Positions 11,341 to 22,312 of a DNA stretch of 64,000 bases are shown here, piece by piece (the first letter of the stretch is position 1; each line of letters starts with the position of its first letter). Source of the DNA: Nemertoderma westbladi (lineage: Eukaryota; Xenacoelomorpha; Nemertodermatida; Nemertodermatidae); assembly GCA_032718475.1 (NCBI GenBank), contig JAUCBJ010005202.1, forward strand, positions 1-64,000, in the 5' to 3' direction. The notes below the pieces were generated by a model. It was not told the origin of the DNA. It made no database searches and saw only the letters and a list, made by a program, of their open reading frames with translations. Both the position numbers and the translations under genes were made by a program.

Positions 11341-12255
11341 ATTGTACATTACAATGCACATTGTGCATTGTATTTGACACAGTGAACCCAGCGTAGCATT
11401 CTTGTGAATGTGCCATCCAGAGATTTGGTGTCCTCAGCAGTTAGAGCCCAGCATGGCCCCCCATAGAGGAGTACTGGAACTACTGCTGCTCTTAATAATC
11501 GGGCCTTAAGTTTCTGATGAATTCTATGTGACTTCCAAATCCTGGAAAACCTATTCAAGGCTGCCCATGCCTTTCCCTTATGTATTCGAAGGTCCTCATC
11601 TGACTTCCGGATCCATGATCCCAGGTAACAGAAGTCATCCACATGCTCTAGCATGTCAGTTTATGCTCATCTTACTGAGGACTTTCAAAGTTAACTGTCA
11701 AAATTTTGGTATTTTTGGAGTTAAAAAGACCAACACTAGAAGCAGCCTGTTATAATGAGCTGAGGAGCCGTTGGGTTCCTCTAGTGATTCTGAGAGTACT
11801 CCTAAGTCATCAGCAAAGTCTAGATCAGTTAGGTACTTGCAGGATTTCCTCAACATCTGGAGCCAGTAGCCAGTAGTTGGAGTTAACATCACCCCATTAT
11901 CATTATGCATGATGATCTAAGGACATGCATAGATCATAGTCAACAACAATTATGAACAAGAATGGTGCAAGTGTGTCTCCCTGGCGGACTCCACATAACA
12001 CTTCAAATTGTTCTGTTTCACCGTCAACAGTAGACACAAAAATATCTCAACAAACAGTGATTCCAAAGGTCTTATACATGTTTAGGAAGATCGAAGGCCT
12101 TGAAGAAATCTAAAAGATGATGACTTGATGTCTTGATGTCTTTCTTTCCTTGTAGACATTCCTTCAATGATCAGCTGAAGTGGCAGAATGGGCAAAATGG
12201 TACACTTACCTTTATGAATCATATTTGGGTTGCCATGCAGATTGGCTAATCCTTT
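11341..12255 (-). mobile_element. RTE-like LINE, family 1, degraded copy
   Basis: On the minus strand the sequence aligns by eye with the family-1 RT from the LDGTFTRMLR block (about 11400) through VLLYGGPCWAL, DDFCYLGSWIRKSD and LDFADDLG to the motif-A region near 12130. The longest intact piece is 11349-11654. The 3' terminal stretch is missing. Several small deletions and frameshifts make this one of the older copies. It shows no target-site duplication. Confidence 0.8.
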
Positions 12256-12950
12256 ATATTTGATCCGATATATGGTTCAATATATAGAAGTAGACCACAT
12301 ACGGTTGGATATGGACCAACTCGCTGGGTGGATGGCTTATGCATGACCCCGCACCTGGTTGGAGAAGAAGTTTCTGAAAGTGAACCTATTCAATCAGCCA
12401 GGCGATCAGCTGGATATCACGCAGTTACCTTGGCATTAGCAGTTGATTGGCTCTTCCTTCTGGTGAGAATATTAATTGCTTGCCATGCCTCAGCAGATTT
12501 CCTAAATAAGTGGAATTGGTGGCAGAAATCTGCTCACTGAGGGGCTAACTCAGTCTGTTTGTCAGAGTAATGTCGATTTAGTCATGCCAATATAGCCATG
12601 ACTGCAACTTTAGCAGCATTTGATTTGCTCAATATATACGCCCTTTGAGTTTCCACTAGTCTGTGTAGTCTGTCTCCTGTGGTTCGGAATGCGCTGGTCT
12701 GCACATGGGATCTTTTACCTCTTTGAAAATAAAGGAACAATGTCATTGACTGGATCTTTCACATCGTTAACAAATTCGAAACTATGTGTTGCGTACGGTA
12801 GGTGTACCCATAACAGTGATCCATTTCATCACTGATCAGTGCATTATATCCCGTCAGAGTTCATCAAGGGAGTTAAGTCATCCGAGCAGAGGACTCTTGC
12901 ACGGTCTTGTTGGAACTGAGACTGAGTGAGTTTATCTTTCTTGTTAAAGA
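12256..12950. other. No gene recognised
   Basis: The sequence is moderately GC-balanced with short frames only. No domain, repeat or RNA is recognised. Confidence 0.5.
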
Positions 12951-12952
12951 AA

Positions 12953-13024
12953 TGAAGATTAACAAGCTAGTTGCTTTCCCTAAGAAAGGAAACCTAAGGC
13001 TGTATGGGTCATATCGTGGAATAT
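12953..13024 (+). pseudogene. Family-1 RT N-terminal fragment, plus strand
   Basis: A stretch of about 24 codons reads MKINKLVAFPKKGNLRLYGS then YRGI. It matches the family-1 segment MKTNKLVPVPKKGNLTLYGS followed by FRGIS (present at 60194-60270). It is inverted relative to the degraded copy ending near 12255 and is probably a separate relic or a rearranged piece of it. Confidence 0.7.
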
Positions 13025-14698
13025 AAAGTTATTCAACAGAATATTATAAGTGATCCTTTTAAGAAAACATGTGAAAAAAGGCAAAAGCATAACAAAAATA
13101 ATAAAAAGTGTATACAAACATACTGTTAATGACAGTAGAGTAAGGAAGGTGTCGTCTGTGTATTTGACTAGCTGTAGTTTACTCTGGTTAACTATGGACC
13201 TAAAAGTATATAATTACTATTAAAGGTCAAAGAAGTGCACACCTAGAAGAATTTGGAGGCTCTTTTGAGTTCTACTCGTTTATATCTATTTAGTTTCTTA
13301 TTAATTAACAAAGCATTGTTGGTGGATTTGTGTAATCTCAGTTGAAAGGTTTTATTACGAATATTTATCAGCACCGTGCAGCACAATGTATGAGCCTTGC
13401 TAGCCACTTCTATTGATCAGTCTATGCTTGAAATTCTTCTATGGCACCAGGTTGCTGATAGGAAACGTGTTAGTCAGACTGAAACGCTGGCTAATGGCTG
13501 ATTGCGAACTCTGAAAGTGTTCCATTACGGAGGCAGTCTCCAATGTCTCCTAGTGATTTGCCCAATATATGTATGTTGGTATCTAATTAACCTCGCTATG
13601 CTCGGGAAATAAAGTATCTCGAGCATATCTCGGGTACTTTATTTCTCATGCGGTGATAGCTCAAGCAGAAATGTAAAGGTAAATCTAAGGTTGAGAGTAG
13701 GCTGGAACGAAAAAAACATTCAAATAATCTGCATCTAAGTTCAGAAGTTTTTACACATTTGAAATCCTAGTAAGACCACATGTGCTCATTGGATTCGAAA
13801 ACTACATATAGTTGCTGAGGTGATAGTAATACAGTACTGTCATGCTTGTCATGTTTTATTTACTAAATTTTAGAGGGAGAGGGGGGCACACACTCTTCCT
13901 GGTGTTGTGTGGAATATCGGACACACCAACCAATAGGATGGATTGCCACCCGACGCCCCAGCAACGAGTAACCTCTACAGAACGCGATCAACCCAGTAAA
14001 TCCTCACATATTATTCTGCCATGAATTGTGTCGAGGCTAGAAAGGTTTCAGGCCGACATCACCCATTAAATATTATAGATAATGAGTATTATGGAACCAT
14101 TAGCATTGACTTCAGCAGAGAAAAAGGGAATTAAATTCATAGCTAATGCGTTATAAGGTCTTTGAGTGACTGACCACAGATTACAAACATCTGTTCGGAA
14201 ATGATAGTGATGACACAAGTACTATGACCTAAGTGCCTTCGCAGCCCTCGAATTGATGTACAGTATAGTTCTAGAGATTTTTGAAATCTGTGAATATAAA
14301 AACTGTTAACTGGATGCATATGTTATGAACTTCAGTAGATGGTGTTCGTTGTTGCTAGCTGTGTGCAGAAAGTGCTTCAGATGTTACCTTTTTCATCAGT
14401 ATTGCGCAACTTTTGCTGATTGAACAGCTGGCATTAGACATTAGTGGTACCTCACCATGTATTTTTGTTTAGTTATCAGTCAAGTGTGGGTTTTCCTCGT
14501 GGTTAATTTTCTATATAATGGTATACAGCATGAAGGGTTTCAAAATATCACAAATCAAAATTATTATACTGTACCTTTTTCATAAAAAAACATATCGGAA
14601 TTATTTTGTAAGTAAGCCTCGGTTATCTCCCACACTATTACTACTACCACTACAGAAAGGCCCAACTCTATAACAAAATACATTATGATTATTATCAA
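13025..14698. other. No gene recognised; one AT-rich hairpin
   Basis: No supported coding frame is seen. At 13606-13616 and 13635-13645 the arms GAAATAAAGTA and TACTTTATTTC form an 11-bp stem around an 18-nt loop. Confidence 0.5.
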
Positions 14699-14704
14699 TT
14701 TATT
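14699..14704 (-). terminator. AATAAA polyadenylation signal for the 261-aa ORF
   Basis: TTTATT on the plus strand reads AATAAA on the minus strand, 39 nt beyond the stop codon at 14743. The spacing suits a very short 3' UTR, although the AT-rich context makes chance matches common. Confidence 0.4.
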
Positions 14705-14742
14705 ATATACACATCAAAAATAAAATTAACTAATTAGCGTTT

Positions 14743-15528
14743 CTAACATCTTAATATCCGGTACCATTGAATTGATTTTAAAGCAAAAGCTGTATCCTTG
14801 TTTTCAATTACCCCCGCCTGAACTATCACAATTGATTGCTTACCTGTACCTGGTCTTTGTTGCGGAATGATTGCTTGACTCCGGGGAGGTCTGTCTTGAA
14901 TTAGACCCGCCTTTCTTCCCTTTTCAAACATTATCTCCTGTAAGTTCTCCATATCGTGTTGGGCTGCATTATGCAATGCTCGAGCTAGTGGTCTAACCTG
15001 AGACTTTTTTTTTCTGTAATCCTCAACAGATTTGAGAATGATGACAAACTCTTCATTGTTAATGCGATGATCAATTAAAGCCTTACTTACCAAACCATTC
15101 ACTGTGGTAAATTTACTTTCTGCGAGCATGAGAATTCGTTCGTGTCTCTCCATTTTACGCAGAAATAGTTTCTGTATGACATTGAAACCCGCTGATGTTG
15201 CGCCTGTGATGGCCCCAACATACGCTAAAGGTTCAGCCACAGATTCATTTAGACCTTTGGCCAATGCCCCAACTATACATGCAGAGCTTGTAAAACCGAA
15301 CAACGTATTTGTGTAAAGTAAACAGTTGTATAACCATTTAAATCTAGTTCGGGAATCCCCATGTTCTTGTGTCTCTTGTTTCAAGTAGTCTCTGGCTTCT
15401 GATATCTCTTTCAAACGGAAAGTTTGTGTGTATGATGGTCCCAGAACTCCAGTACTCTTTATTCCCAATTGTTTTTGCTCATCCACGTCTACAGCCTCTA
15501 ATGGTTTGTCAACATCTGTTGCTGCCAT
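14743..15528 (-). CDS. Two-transmembrane protein of unknown function (SLATT-like layout)
   Basis: This is an intact 261-residue single-exon ORF, far longer than chance frames in this AT-rich DNA. Residues 1-60 are charged and hydrophilic. Two hydrophobic segments lie at about 68-90 (LLYTNTLFGFTSSACIVGAL) and 100-122 (PLAYVGAITGATSAGFNVIQ). A basic helical stretch, RKMERHERILMLAESKF, follows, then INNEEFVIILKSVEDYRKKK and a basic, proline-containing tail. Two membrane helices followed by a long amphipathic helical region recall SLATT-type membrane proteins. From memory, multicopy cnidarian and mollusc proteins with an IS..EF..I..E.E.Y...K pattern look similar and may be carried by mobile elements. 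Neither link was checked. No RT, transposase or terminal repeats are evident around it. The ATG at 15526-15528 is the first in frame. It could be a young host gene or a transposon-borne ORF. Confidence 0.7.
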   Translation of the reverse strand: MAATDVDKPLEAVDVDEQKQLGIKSTGVLGPSYTQTFRLKEISEARDYLKQETQEHGDSRTRFKWLYNCLLYTNTLFGFTSSACIVGALAKGLNESVAEPLAYVGAITGATSAGFNVIQKLFLRKMERHERILMLAESKFTTVNGLVSKALIDHRINNEEFVIILKSVEDYRKKKSQVRPLARALHNAAQHDMENLQEIMFEKGRKAGLIQDRPPRSQAIIPQQRPGTGKQSIVIVQAGVIENKDTAFALKSIQWYRILRC

Positions 15529-16040
15529 TATAAATGTTTTTAATTATTGACAAATAAATTAATTATTATGTTTACCATTTAAAAAATGAGGATAGGAAGT
15601 AACAGTGCATAGACAGTAATATCATAGTACCTAATGGTTTTTATCACTGATAAAATATTCTTTATTAATATATTAAATATTTACAATATTATGGTGAAGT
15701 TGTGAAAAGTCATCTTTCGAACAAAACGAAGTGCTAAAAATGTCCCTAGCATTTGATCTCTTTTTGATCGCATTTTCTTTGATATATTGTAATCACCACT
15801 TTTGTTGGGTATCCCTGTTGGTATTAATCGACTATATTTTATTCTATATAATATGAGCACAATACGGATATTGATTTTTTTGGATGATCCTGTTTTACTG
15901 CTACTAGATATATATATATACTATATTAATAACTCTAATCTCTATTAACTAGTTAAATATTGATTCACACTCATCTAACGACATAAATTAAGAAATTGGA
16001 AGGATTGGGTTGCCCTTAGAAAACTGTACCGGGCTATAAA
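15529..16040. other. 5' flank of the 261-aa ORF; no other gene seen
   Basis: The flank is AT-rich with no clear promoter motif that stands out from background. A (TA)n stretch lies near 15910. Confidence 0.4.
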
Positions 16041-16057
16041 GCGTTGTACAAATACCA

Positions 16058-16800
16058 GGGGGGGGGGGTGTCATATTGACCCTCCCCCCCTTCGAAAATC
16101 TACAAATTTTAACAAAAACAAAAAAAATTTAGTATTATCGGTTATTTTGCAGCACCAAAATTACAAGTAGTGAACAATTTCATAAAATTTGAAAGTTAAA
16201 ATTTTCGGATAATTGTTTTTCAATACAGGTATTCTGGTGCGTAAAATCCATTGGAAAATACTGAAAGATAATCTGAAGTATAAATGGCTGTTTTAATCCT
16301 CTACGTAAGCAAAAAATGAAAAAAACAAGTAACCAGCACTTTTCAGTATGAACATAAAATTATTAATGCACTTATACGATGCCGTAATTTCACATTTTTA
16401 GGTTTTCTGGGGCGCTGATTCTAATGGAATATATTTCTAATTTGCCAGATTATTGCTAATCGTATTTTTCGGCGTAATATGGCAAATTTTGGTGCTAGCA
16501 CCAAATTCCGTACCCATCACCAAAAAGTGCAAGTTTGCGATGTCTAGTGCGGTTTTTATTGATTCCATCGGATTTAGGACCCTCAAAAACCCATATAACG
16601 CAAGAAATAAGATGATACTATCTATTGCTCAATTTTAAAACATTTGGTGCTGGCACAACAATTTTCATCCATCGGCGAAAAATACAAGTTTGAGAACTCT
16701 TATGCAATTTTCAATTATTCCATTGAATTCAGAACCCTCATAAACCCGTATAACGCAAGAAATAAGGTGACATAATGACAAATTTGCGCATTAGTTGCGT
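16058..16800 (+). repeat. Repeat A, copy 1, left part
   Basis: This aligns by eye with 33882-34650 (copy 2). It begins with a run of 11 G, then TGTCATATTGA and a C-rich run. The body contains degenerate subrepeats with the palindrome TTTGGTGCTAGCACCAAA and the phrases ATTCCATCG and TATAACGCAAGAAATAAG. The match to copy 2 stops near 16780-16800, where the family-2 LINE begins, and resumes at about 19948. Confidence 0.75.
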
Positions 16801-19800
16801 GAAATCGAGTAGGTAGGTCTAGTGCTTTTAGTGCTCTTAGTCAGGTCAGGTCCCCAGATCCTGCTACCACTATGGCAGTAATGTGGTACTACCTGTAGCT
16901 GTCAGCCCAGTAGGGCAGGCCCGATAAGCAATAAGCATAGCCTATTCATTATTTAGTTGATCAAGAGTGGGTTGGTTCAGCCCCGTCAACTAAATAAGTC
17001 ATTGAGGGCTATAGCGCCTAGGGCACCATTGAAGGCAAAGGCTTGATACGCATCTGCATTAGAGATGATACACGCCCCGCCCTGTCTATACTGGATGCTC
17101 CTCTACCAGTGTTAGGTAACCTAACCCAGGAGGCACACTTGGTTCAGGGTGTAACAAATGGACCCCTTCAGTCGGCAGCAGGGCTGTAGGCCATGGATAG
17201 GCGGAAGGTAATCAACCAACGGCTAGACATGCTGACAAGGTCGGCGGAAGGTAATCAACCAACGGCGACCTACTGCGAAGACGCTTGTAGGAGTTGCGAC
17301 CACAAGCGGTTTACCCCCGCAACTGAAAGATATGAGTATGAGAACCCTCCAGGAGAAATACCGGCTCGGTCGTCGCCCGGGTTAACAAGGACCGCGTCCC
17401 TCAGTGGTACACCAGGCTGGGGTCGATAAATTGGCTACTGGAACAGAAGACAGAGAAGAAAGAAGAACCAACCTGTTGAAATGTAAAAAGACACTAAAGA
17501 TTGCTACAATGAACGCACGCACGCTGAAAGCACAGAGCAAACAGGGTGGCATGGTCGCTCTGGCAATGGAATATAACATCGACATCATCTGCATCCAAGA
17601 ACATCGGATTTGTCATGAAGACAATGCCATGAAGTACAATGACATTGGAAATGGATGGACGTTAGTAACAAGCTCAGCAGTAAGAAACTAGGCCAATGCA
17701 TCAATTGGTGGAGTAGGAATTCTGCTAAGCCCATTTGCACTTAAGACCCTAAACAACATCGAATCTATAAATTCCAGGGTTATGATCGCAACATTTGATG
17801 GGAATCCCAAGACAACAGTTATATGTTGCTACAGTCCAACCAATGCATCAGAGCCAGAACAAGCAGTCAAGTTTTATGAAGAACTGACTGGACTTATTAA
17901 GGACATCCCGAAACACAATGTTAAAGTCATTGCTGGTGACCTGAATGCGCAAATTGGCCCAGAAGACATGAAGGGTTACACCTATAACACCAGTTCTAAC
18001 ATAAATAGGTACTTACTCTTAGACCTAATGGAAGAATGTGAATTGATACCAACAAACAACACATTCGAAAAGAGTAAGGGGAAGCTATGGACCTTTCAAT
18101 ACCCTAATGGAACCAAAGCACAACTGGATTACATCCTTATAAACAAAAAGTGGAGAAATAGCATGATCAACTGCGAGGCATACAGCTCGTTCAACCTAAT
18201 TGGTTCGGACCACAGAATTGTGACTGCAGAGATCAGACTCAGTTTGAGAGCCAGCAAACCCAGGACAAGCAAGCATATCAACTATGACTGGGAGAAACTC
18301 AGAACTGACAATGCTGTAAAGGATGCTTATACAGTAGAAGTTCAAAACCGCTTTGAAGCACTTCAGTCAATGGATGAAGACCAATCCACCGATTCAATAT
18401 ACCAGAATATAATAACAGCCCACAAGGAATCAGCTAAGAGGCATATCCCCCAGAAACCTAAACGAAAACAGTATGTGCCATGGCAAAACTCTGAGGTTAC
18501 TTGTAAGAGAGAAGATCTTAAGATAGCCTACAAAGTTAAAACCGAACAACCAGCAACCGAAAACATTAACAAGGTTGAGAAAGCGAAGGACGATCTTAAA
18601 TTGGCCTACAACATCAGCCAGGAAAAGTACATACAGGATAAAACTGAAGCAATTACAACAGCTCACATACAGCAACAATCAAGACTTACCTGGCAAACTG
18701 TAAATGAGGTATCTGGTCGGAAAAGTTGTGCAAAGGGGCGCCTCAAAGCCGATAGTCCTGAAGAACGTGTTGGGAAGTGGAAAAATCACTTCAGCAACTT
18801 GCTTGGGCAGCCACCAAACATCGAGGTCAGCCCTACAAGGAAAATATATGACAAGACACTACCTATAGAAACAGGGGACTTCACACCTGCCGAACTCCAA
18901 AGAAGCATTAAAAGCATGTCCAATAATAAAGCGAGTGGATTAGATGAAATCCCAGCGGAGGTATGGAAAACCGGAGTGCTAAATAGTCCATTATTGAATG
19001 TTTGCAACTGGATGTTAAAAGGGGAAAAGCCACCACCAATTTGGACTAAAGGTCAACTAAAGCCTCTCCCCAAGAAAGGAGACCTCGGCATACCAACAAA
19101 CTATCGTGGGATCTGTCTGCTTGTGGTAGCTGCCAAAATATACAATAAAATGATTCTATATAGGATTAGGCCTCACATAGAGAAACTACTGCGTAAGAGC
19201 CAAAACGGATTTCGACCAAGTAGATCAACAATAGCTCAGATACTTGCACTACGGAGACTGATTGAAGGAATTAGGTCAAAGAATCTCCCCGCAGTCATGA
19301 CTTTTGTGGACTTCAAGAAGGCATTCGACTCCATCCATAGAGGTAAAATGCTTGAAATCCTAAGAGCTTATGGAATACCAGAAGTAATTGTTGCTGGCAT
19401 TGGATTGCTATATTGTGACACAGAAGCGCAGGTACTCTCACCAGATGGTGAAACTGAGTTTTTCTCAATCCTGGCTGGCGTACTGCAAGGTGACACATTA
19501 GCACCATTACTATTTGTAATTGTGCTGGATTACGCAATGAGGACGGCCACAAAGGGTGAAGATCTGGGATTCACACTTCAACAACGCAGAAGTAGTAGAT
19601 ATCCGGCAACTACAGTCACAGACACTGACTTTGCGGATGACATCGCCCTGCTCTCTAATACGCTAGCAGATGCACAGCTTCTACTAATTAAAGTGGAGAG
19701 GGCTGCTAAGGAGGTTGGATTGCATATAAATGCTACCAAGACCGAATTCATGACCTTTAATGTTGATGGAAACTTGACAACCATTGATAATAATCAACTA

Positions 19801-19947
19801 AGGAAGGTCGATGACTTCCAGTACCTTGGATCATGGATAGAGAGTAGCAAAAAGGACATAGAAGTTAGGAATGCAAAGGCTTGGGTAGCTCTATCAAAAA
19901 TGGATACCATCTGGAAATCAGATCTCTCCAGGCACCTGAAGACCAAT
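16801..19947 (+). mobile_element. RTE-like LINE, family 2, inserted in repeat A, 3'-truncated
   Basis: The flanking sequence on both sides belongs to repeat A, and copy 2 near 34650 supplies the uninterrupted version. The element has a 5' UTR of about 600 nt (about 16830-17400) with GTCAGGTCAGGT and ACCTGTAGCTG, motifs that recur in the fragment at 44198-44647. An ORF with endonuclease and RT follows. The RT is cut off after IWKSDLSRHLKT, so the thumb, C-terminal tail and 3' UTR are missing. Loss of the 3' end is unusual for target-primed insertion and suggests a later deletion. No clear target-site duplication is seen. Confidence 0.75.
17193..17429 (+). other. Upstream open frame in the family-2 LINE leader
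   Basis: A 78-codon frame, MDRRKVINQRLDMLTRSAEG to LSGTPGWGR, overlaps the start of the main ORF in another frame. It lies where related elements often have an N-terminal extension. It may be a real leader peptide, or the true N-terminus joined through an old frameshift. Confidence 0.35.
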
Positions 19948-19989
19948 AATCAATTAATATATTTGATGGTTTTCAAAATTTCGTGCTAG
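17404..19989 (+). pseudogene. Endonuclease-reverse transcriptase of family-2 RTE-like LINE
   Basis: The encoded enzyme would nick target DNA with an apurinic-type endonuclease and copy its RNA there. A single in-frame TAG at 17689-17691 splits the ORF; frame and homology continue directly after it. Endonuclease motifs are KIATMNARTL, CIQEHRI, GDLNAQIG and GSDHRIV (residues about 30-280). RT motifs are LPKKGDLGIPTNYRGICLL, QNGFRPSRST, FVDFKKAFDS (motif A), GVLQGDTLAPLLF (motif B), DTDFADDIALLS (motif C, FADD) and DDFQYLGSWIESS. The last 14 residues before the stop at 19987-19989 come from repeat A, not from the LINE, so the thumb and tail are lost. The first in-frame start is uncertain; 17404 is GTG and an in-frame TAA lies at 17383. 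Confidence 0.88.
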
Positions 19990-20519
19990 CACCAAATTTT
20001 GCACACAGCGCCGAAAAATACAAGTTTGATACGCTTGGTGCAACTCGAATTTATTCCATCGAAACCAGAACCCCAAAAAACCCCTATTGCGCAAAAATCA
20101 GGTTCGAACAATAATAAATTTACAAAATTGACATATTTCAAATTTTGTTGCTGGCACCAAAATTGGCACCTGCCGAAATAAACAAGTTTGAAATTTCTAA
20201 ATTTATGTATATGAATTCCATCTAATTGTAAATAACAAAGAACCGGTGTAAATCAAAAATAGAGATGTTACAAATCATATTTACTGAAATATAATTTTCA
20301 AAAAACGCCTCAAAAAAATGCCAAAAGTAGGGTTAAAAAATGGTGCTATAACTCGGAAAACTTCCTAATATTTTTGAAAACGTTTTCACTATTAGGAAGA
20401 CAATAGATTTTTAGGAAAAGTCATAAAATGTCAGATTCCCCACCGCGTTTGATTCGGAGTTATAAAAAAAAACCACGGGGGGGGGGGGGTCATATTGACC
20501 CCCCCCCCCCCCCCCCCCC
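19948..20519 (+). repeat. Repeat A, copy 1, right part with terminal G/C hairpin
   Basis: This continues repeat A after the LINE, aligning with about 34650-35392. It has further palindromic GGTGCTAGCACC-type subrepeats. It ends at 20477-20519 with 13 G, then TCATATTGA, then about 21 C, a stem of at least 13 G:C pairs around a 9-nt loop. The same structure ends copy 2. Confidence 0.75.
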
Positions 20520-21767
20520 TCGGGTTTAATAGGTCTAAGTTCTGGAATTCCACAATGGTCCGTTTAATTCACCTTATACAAAACTAGTACCGAGTTGCAA
20601 TCCAATTATATTCTAGTACATCCAATTTATATGGTATGAGAGCTCCATATTTACCATGGCAACAGGCAGGGACACTAGGGGTCGCGCATAAACACTAGGA
20701 TGCTGACTATGGTGAACAACACACCCCATGAATGATCTATGGACGAAAATAATCAAAGATTCATTGTTTATTATTCACTGGTAAAACCGAAAGTATCACC
20801 CTGCAGAAACACCGTCTGTCTCGGATTTATAAGATGTTTCCACGATTCAACCACTGAATGTATCATAGCTCCCCTCTGCCAAATCTGAAGACCAGTCATC
20901 CTCAGCTCTGTGCTGACTTACCGAAAGGATACAGGCCTAGGAGTTTCAGTGGTGAGTCATAATAGGGCAGACTACTCACACTAATGTAGGTTTATTCTAT
21001 AGTATTCAATCACTACTCACTATTATAGAATATATGACATCGAATATCATCATTACCTAAGAATACAACATTGTTTGGAATGGTGATAATTCGATTTTTA
21101 TTATATTGTTTCATCTGTTACGAAATTGTAACTGGTTCGACCACGGATTGAATACGGGACATCGCAGCGAGTAGCGAAAGTTTTACGATCGGTGACAAAT
21201 TTACTTTATTTTTATATTCTATTTTTACTTATATTTTTACTATTTTACTTATAACTGAATGTGGTAAATATTTAATTAATTTCATTAACAAACATTTAAA
21301 AACAATAATTATATGCCAAAAGTGTGTAGAACCATTATCATCGTGCAGTAACCATTACATTAAATTTTGGCAATACAACTGACTGTATTTTTTAGGACTT
21401 GCCAACTATATAGTCAGTGGTTTTGGTTACGGTCAGTAATTAGGATGAGTAGCTAACTAAATGAGCCAAGTAATGATAATAAGAATGACGCCTTCACTAA
21501 CTCTATAACACCGTTACTAAATAATTATAGACATAAATACAGTACAATATTTTGCTACGACTACTGCACTGCAGTTTCTTCCAAAGAAATAACTTGGGTT
21601 GGAATTGTTTCCCCTCAAACAACGGTACAAATACCTCAGGTTCAACCCAGGGCTACATACTATTCTTATGGGTACAAAATTAATATTCTTGGGATTAATT
21701 CAACTGGACTGTCGACGCTACACATATAGAGTTCTGCAGTAATCCCCCTTTGTTGTCTTTCTTGTAG
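20520..21767. other. No gene recognised
   Basis: The sequence is AT-rich with several short inverted repeats. A CTTTCTTGTAG tract at the right end resembles a splice acceptor for the candidate exon below. Confidence 0.4.
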
Positions 21768-21855
21768 GAAAGGTTACCACCGCGACCGGGTGCATTACTT
21801 CTTCCCTTGTGACGAAGATGGTTTCAAAATAGAATTTAATCTGGTTAACAAATAG
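21768..21855 (+). other. Candidate terminal exon
   Basis: A pyrimidine-rich tract ending TTGTAG (21762-21767) is followed by 88 nt. One frame of these reads KGYHRDRVHYFFPC, DEDGFKIEFNLVNK, then TAG. The composition (charged and aromatic residues, no simple-sequence bias) is protein-like and unlike neighbouring frames. No partner exon or domain is recognised, so this is a suggestion only. Confidence 0.22.
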
Positions 21856-22039
21856 AATAACATATTTTACAGATGAAGTGCCGCTAAGGAAATTTACATT
21901 CGCCTTTAAATTTGAATTGATTTATTTTTCTTTATGATAAAGCATAGATATTACTGAATTGGTGCATTTTTAATAGCATTAAATTTAATTATATTTTAAT
22001 TTTACCATATGAAAAATATAAAAATGAATTGGATGTGAG

Positions 22040-22312
22040 AATCTTTTAGGCTTGTTAGGAGGTCAAGGAATGCATGTTCTCCACCATTATGGGTGATGTT
22101 TCGCAATAAACCATTCCTCTACTGTTTCCCAAGTTGCCTTTGTTCCAATTTCTCGACAAAGTCAAGGATGAAAGCCAGGGTTAGGCTAGGCTGCAGCGTT
22201 TAATGCACTGTGCCGAAACAGTGCTGCCCCTTCTAGGGATCGAACCAGGGCTTCCTAATTGGAAGCCCAGCCCCTGGAATGTCACCACTAGACCAAGCTG
22301 CTGCTTGGTCTA
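22040..22312 (-). mobile_element. tRNA-derived SINE-like element
   Basis: On the minus strand the segment starts with GCTTGGTCTAGTGGTGAC, which contains an A-box match (22285-22295). It then has GGTTCGATCCC, a perfect B box (22236-22246), 39 nt away. A possible anticodon stem, GCTTC with GAAGC, lies between. The acceptor arms do not pair, so it is not a working tRNA. About 190 nt of non-tRNA body follow, to about 22040. Intact pol III boxes plus an unrelated body are the usual SINE layout. No tail or target-site duplication was identified. Confidence 0.5.
22289..22312. other. 10-bp hairpin at the SINE head
   Basis: TAGACCAAGC, TGCT, GCTTGGTCTA is a perfect inverted repeat at the 5' border of the SINE-like element. 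It suggests a small inverted duplication there. Confidence 0.75.
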
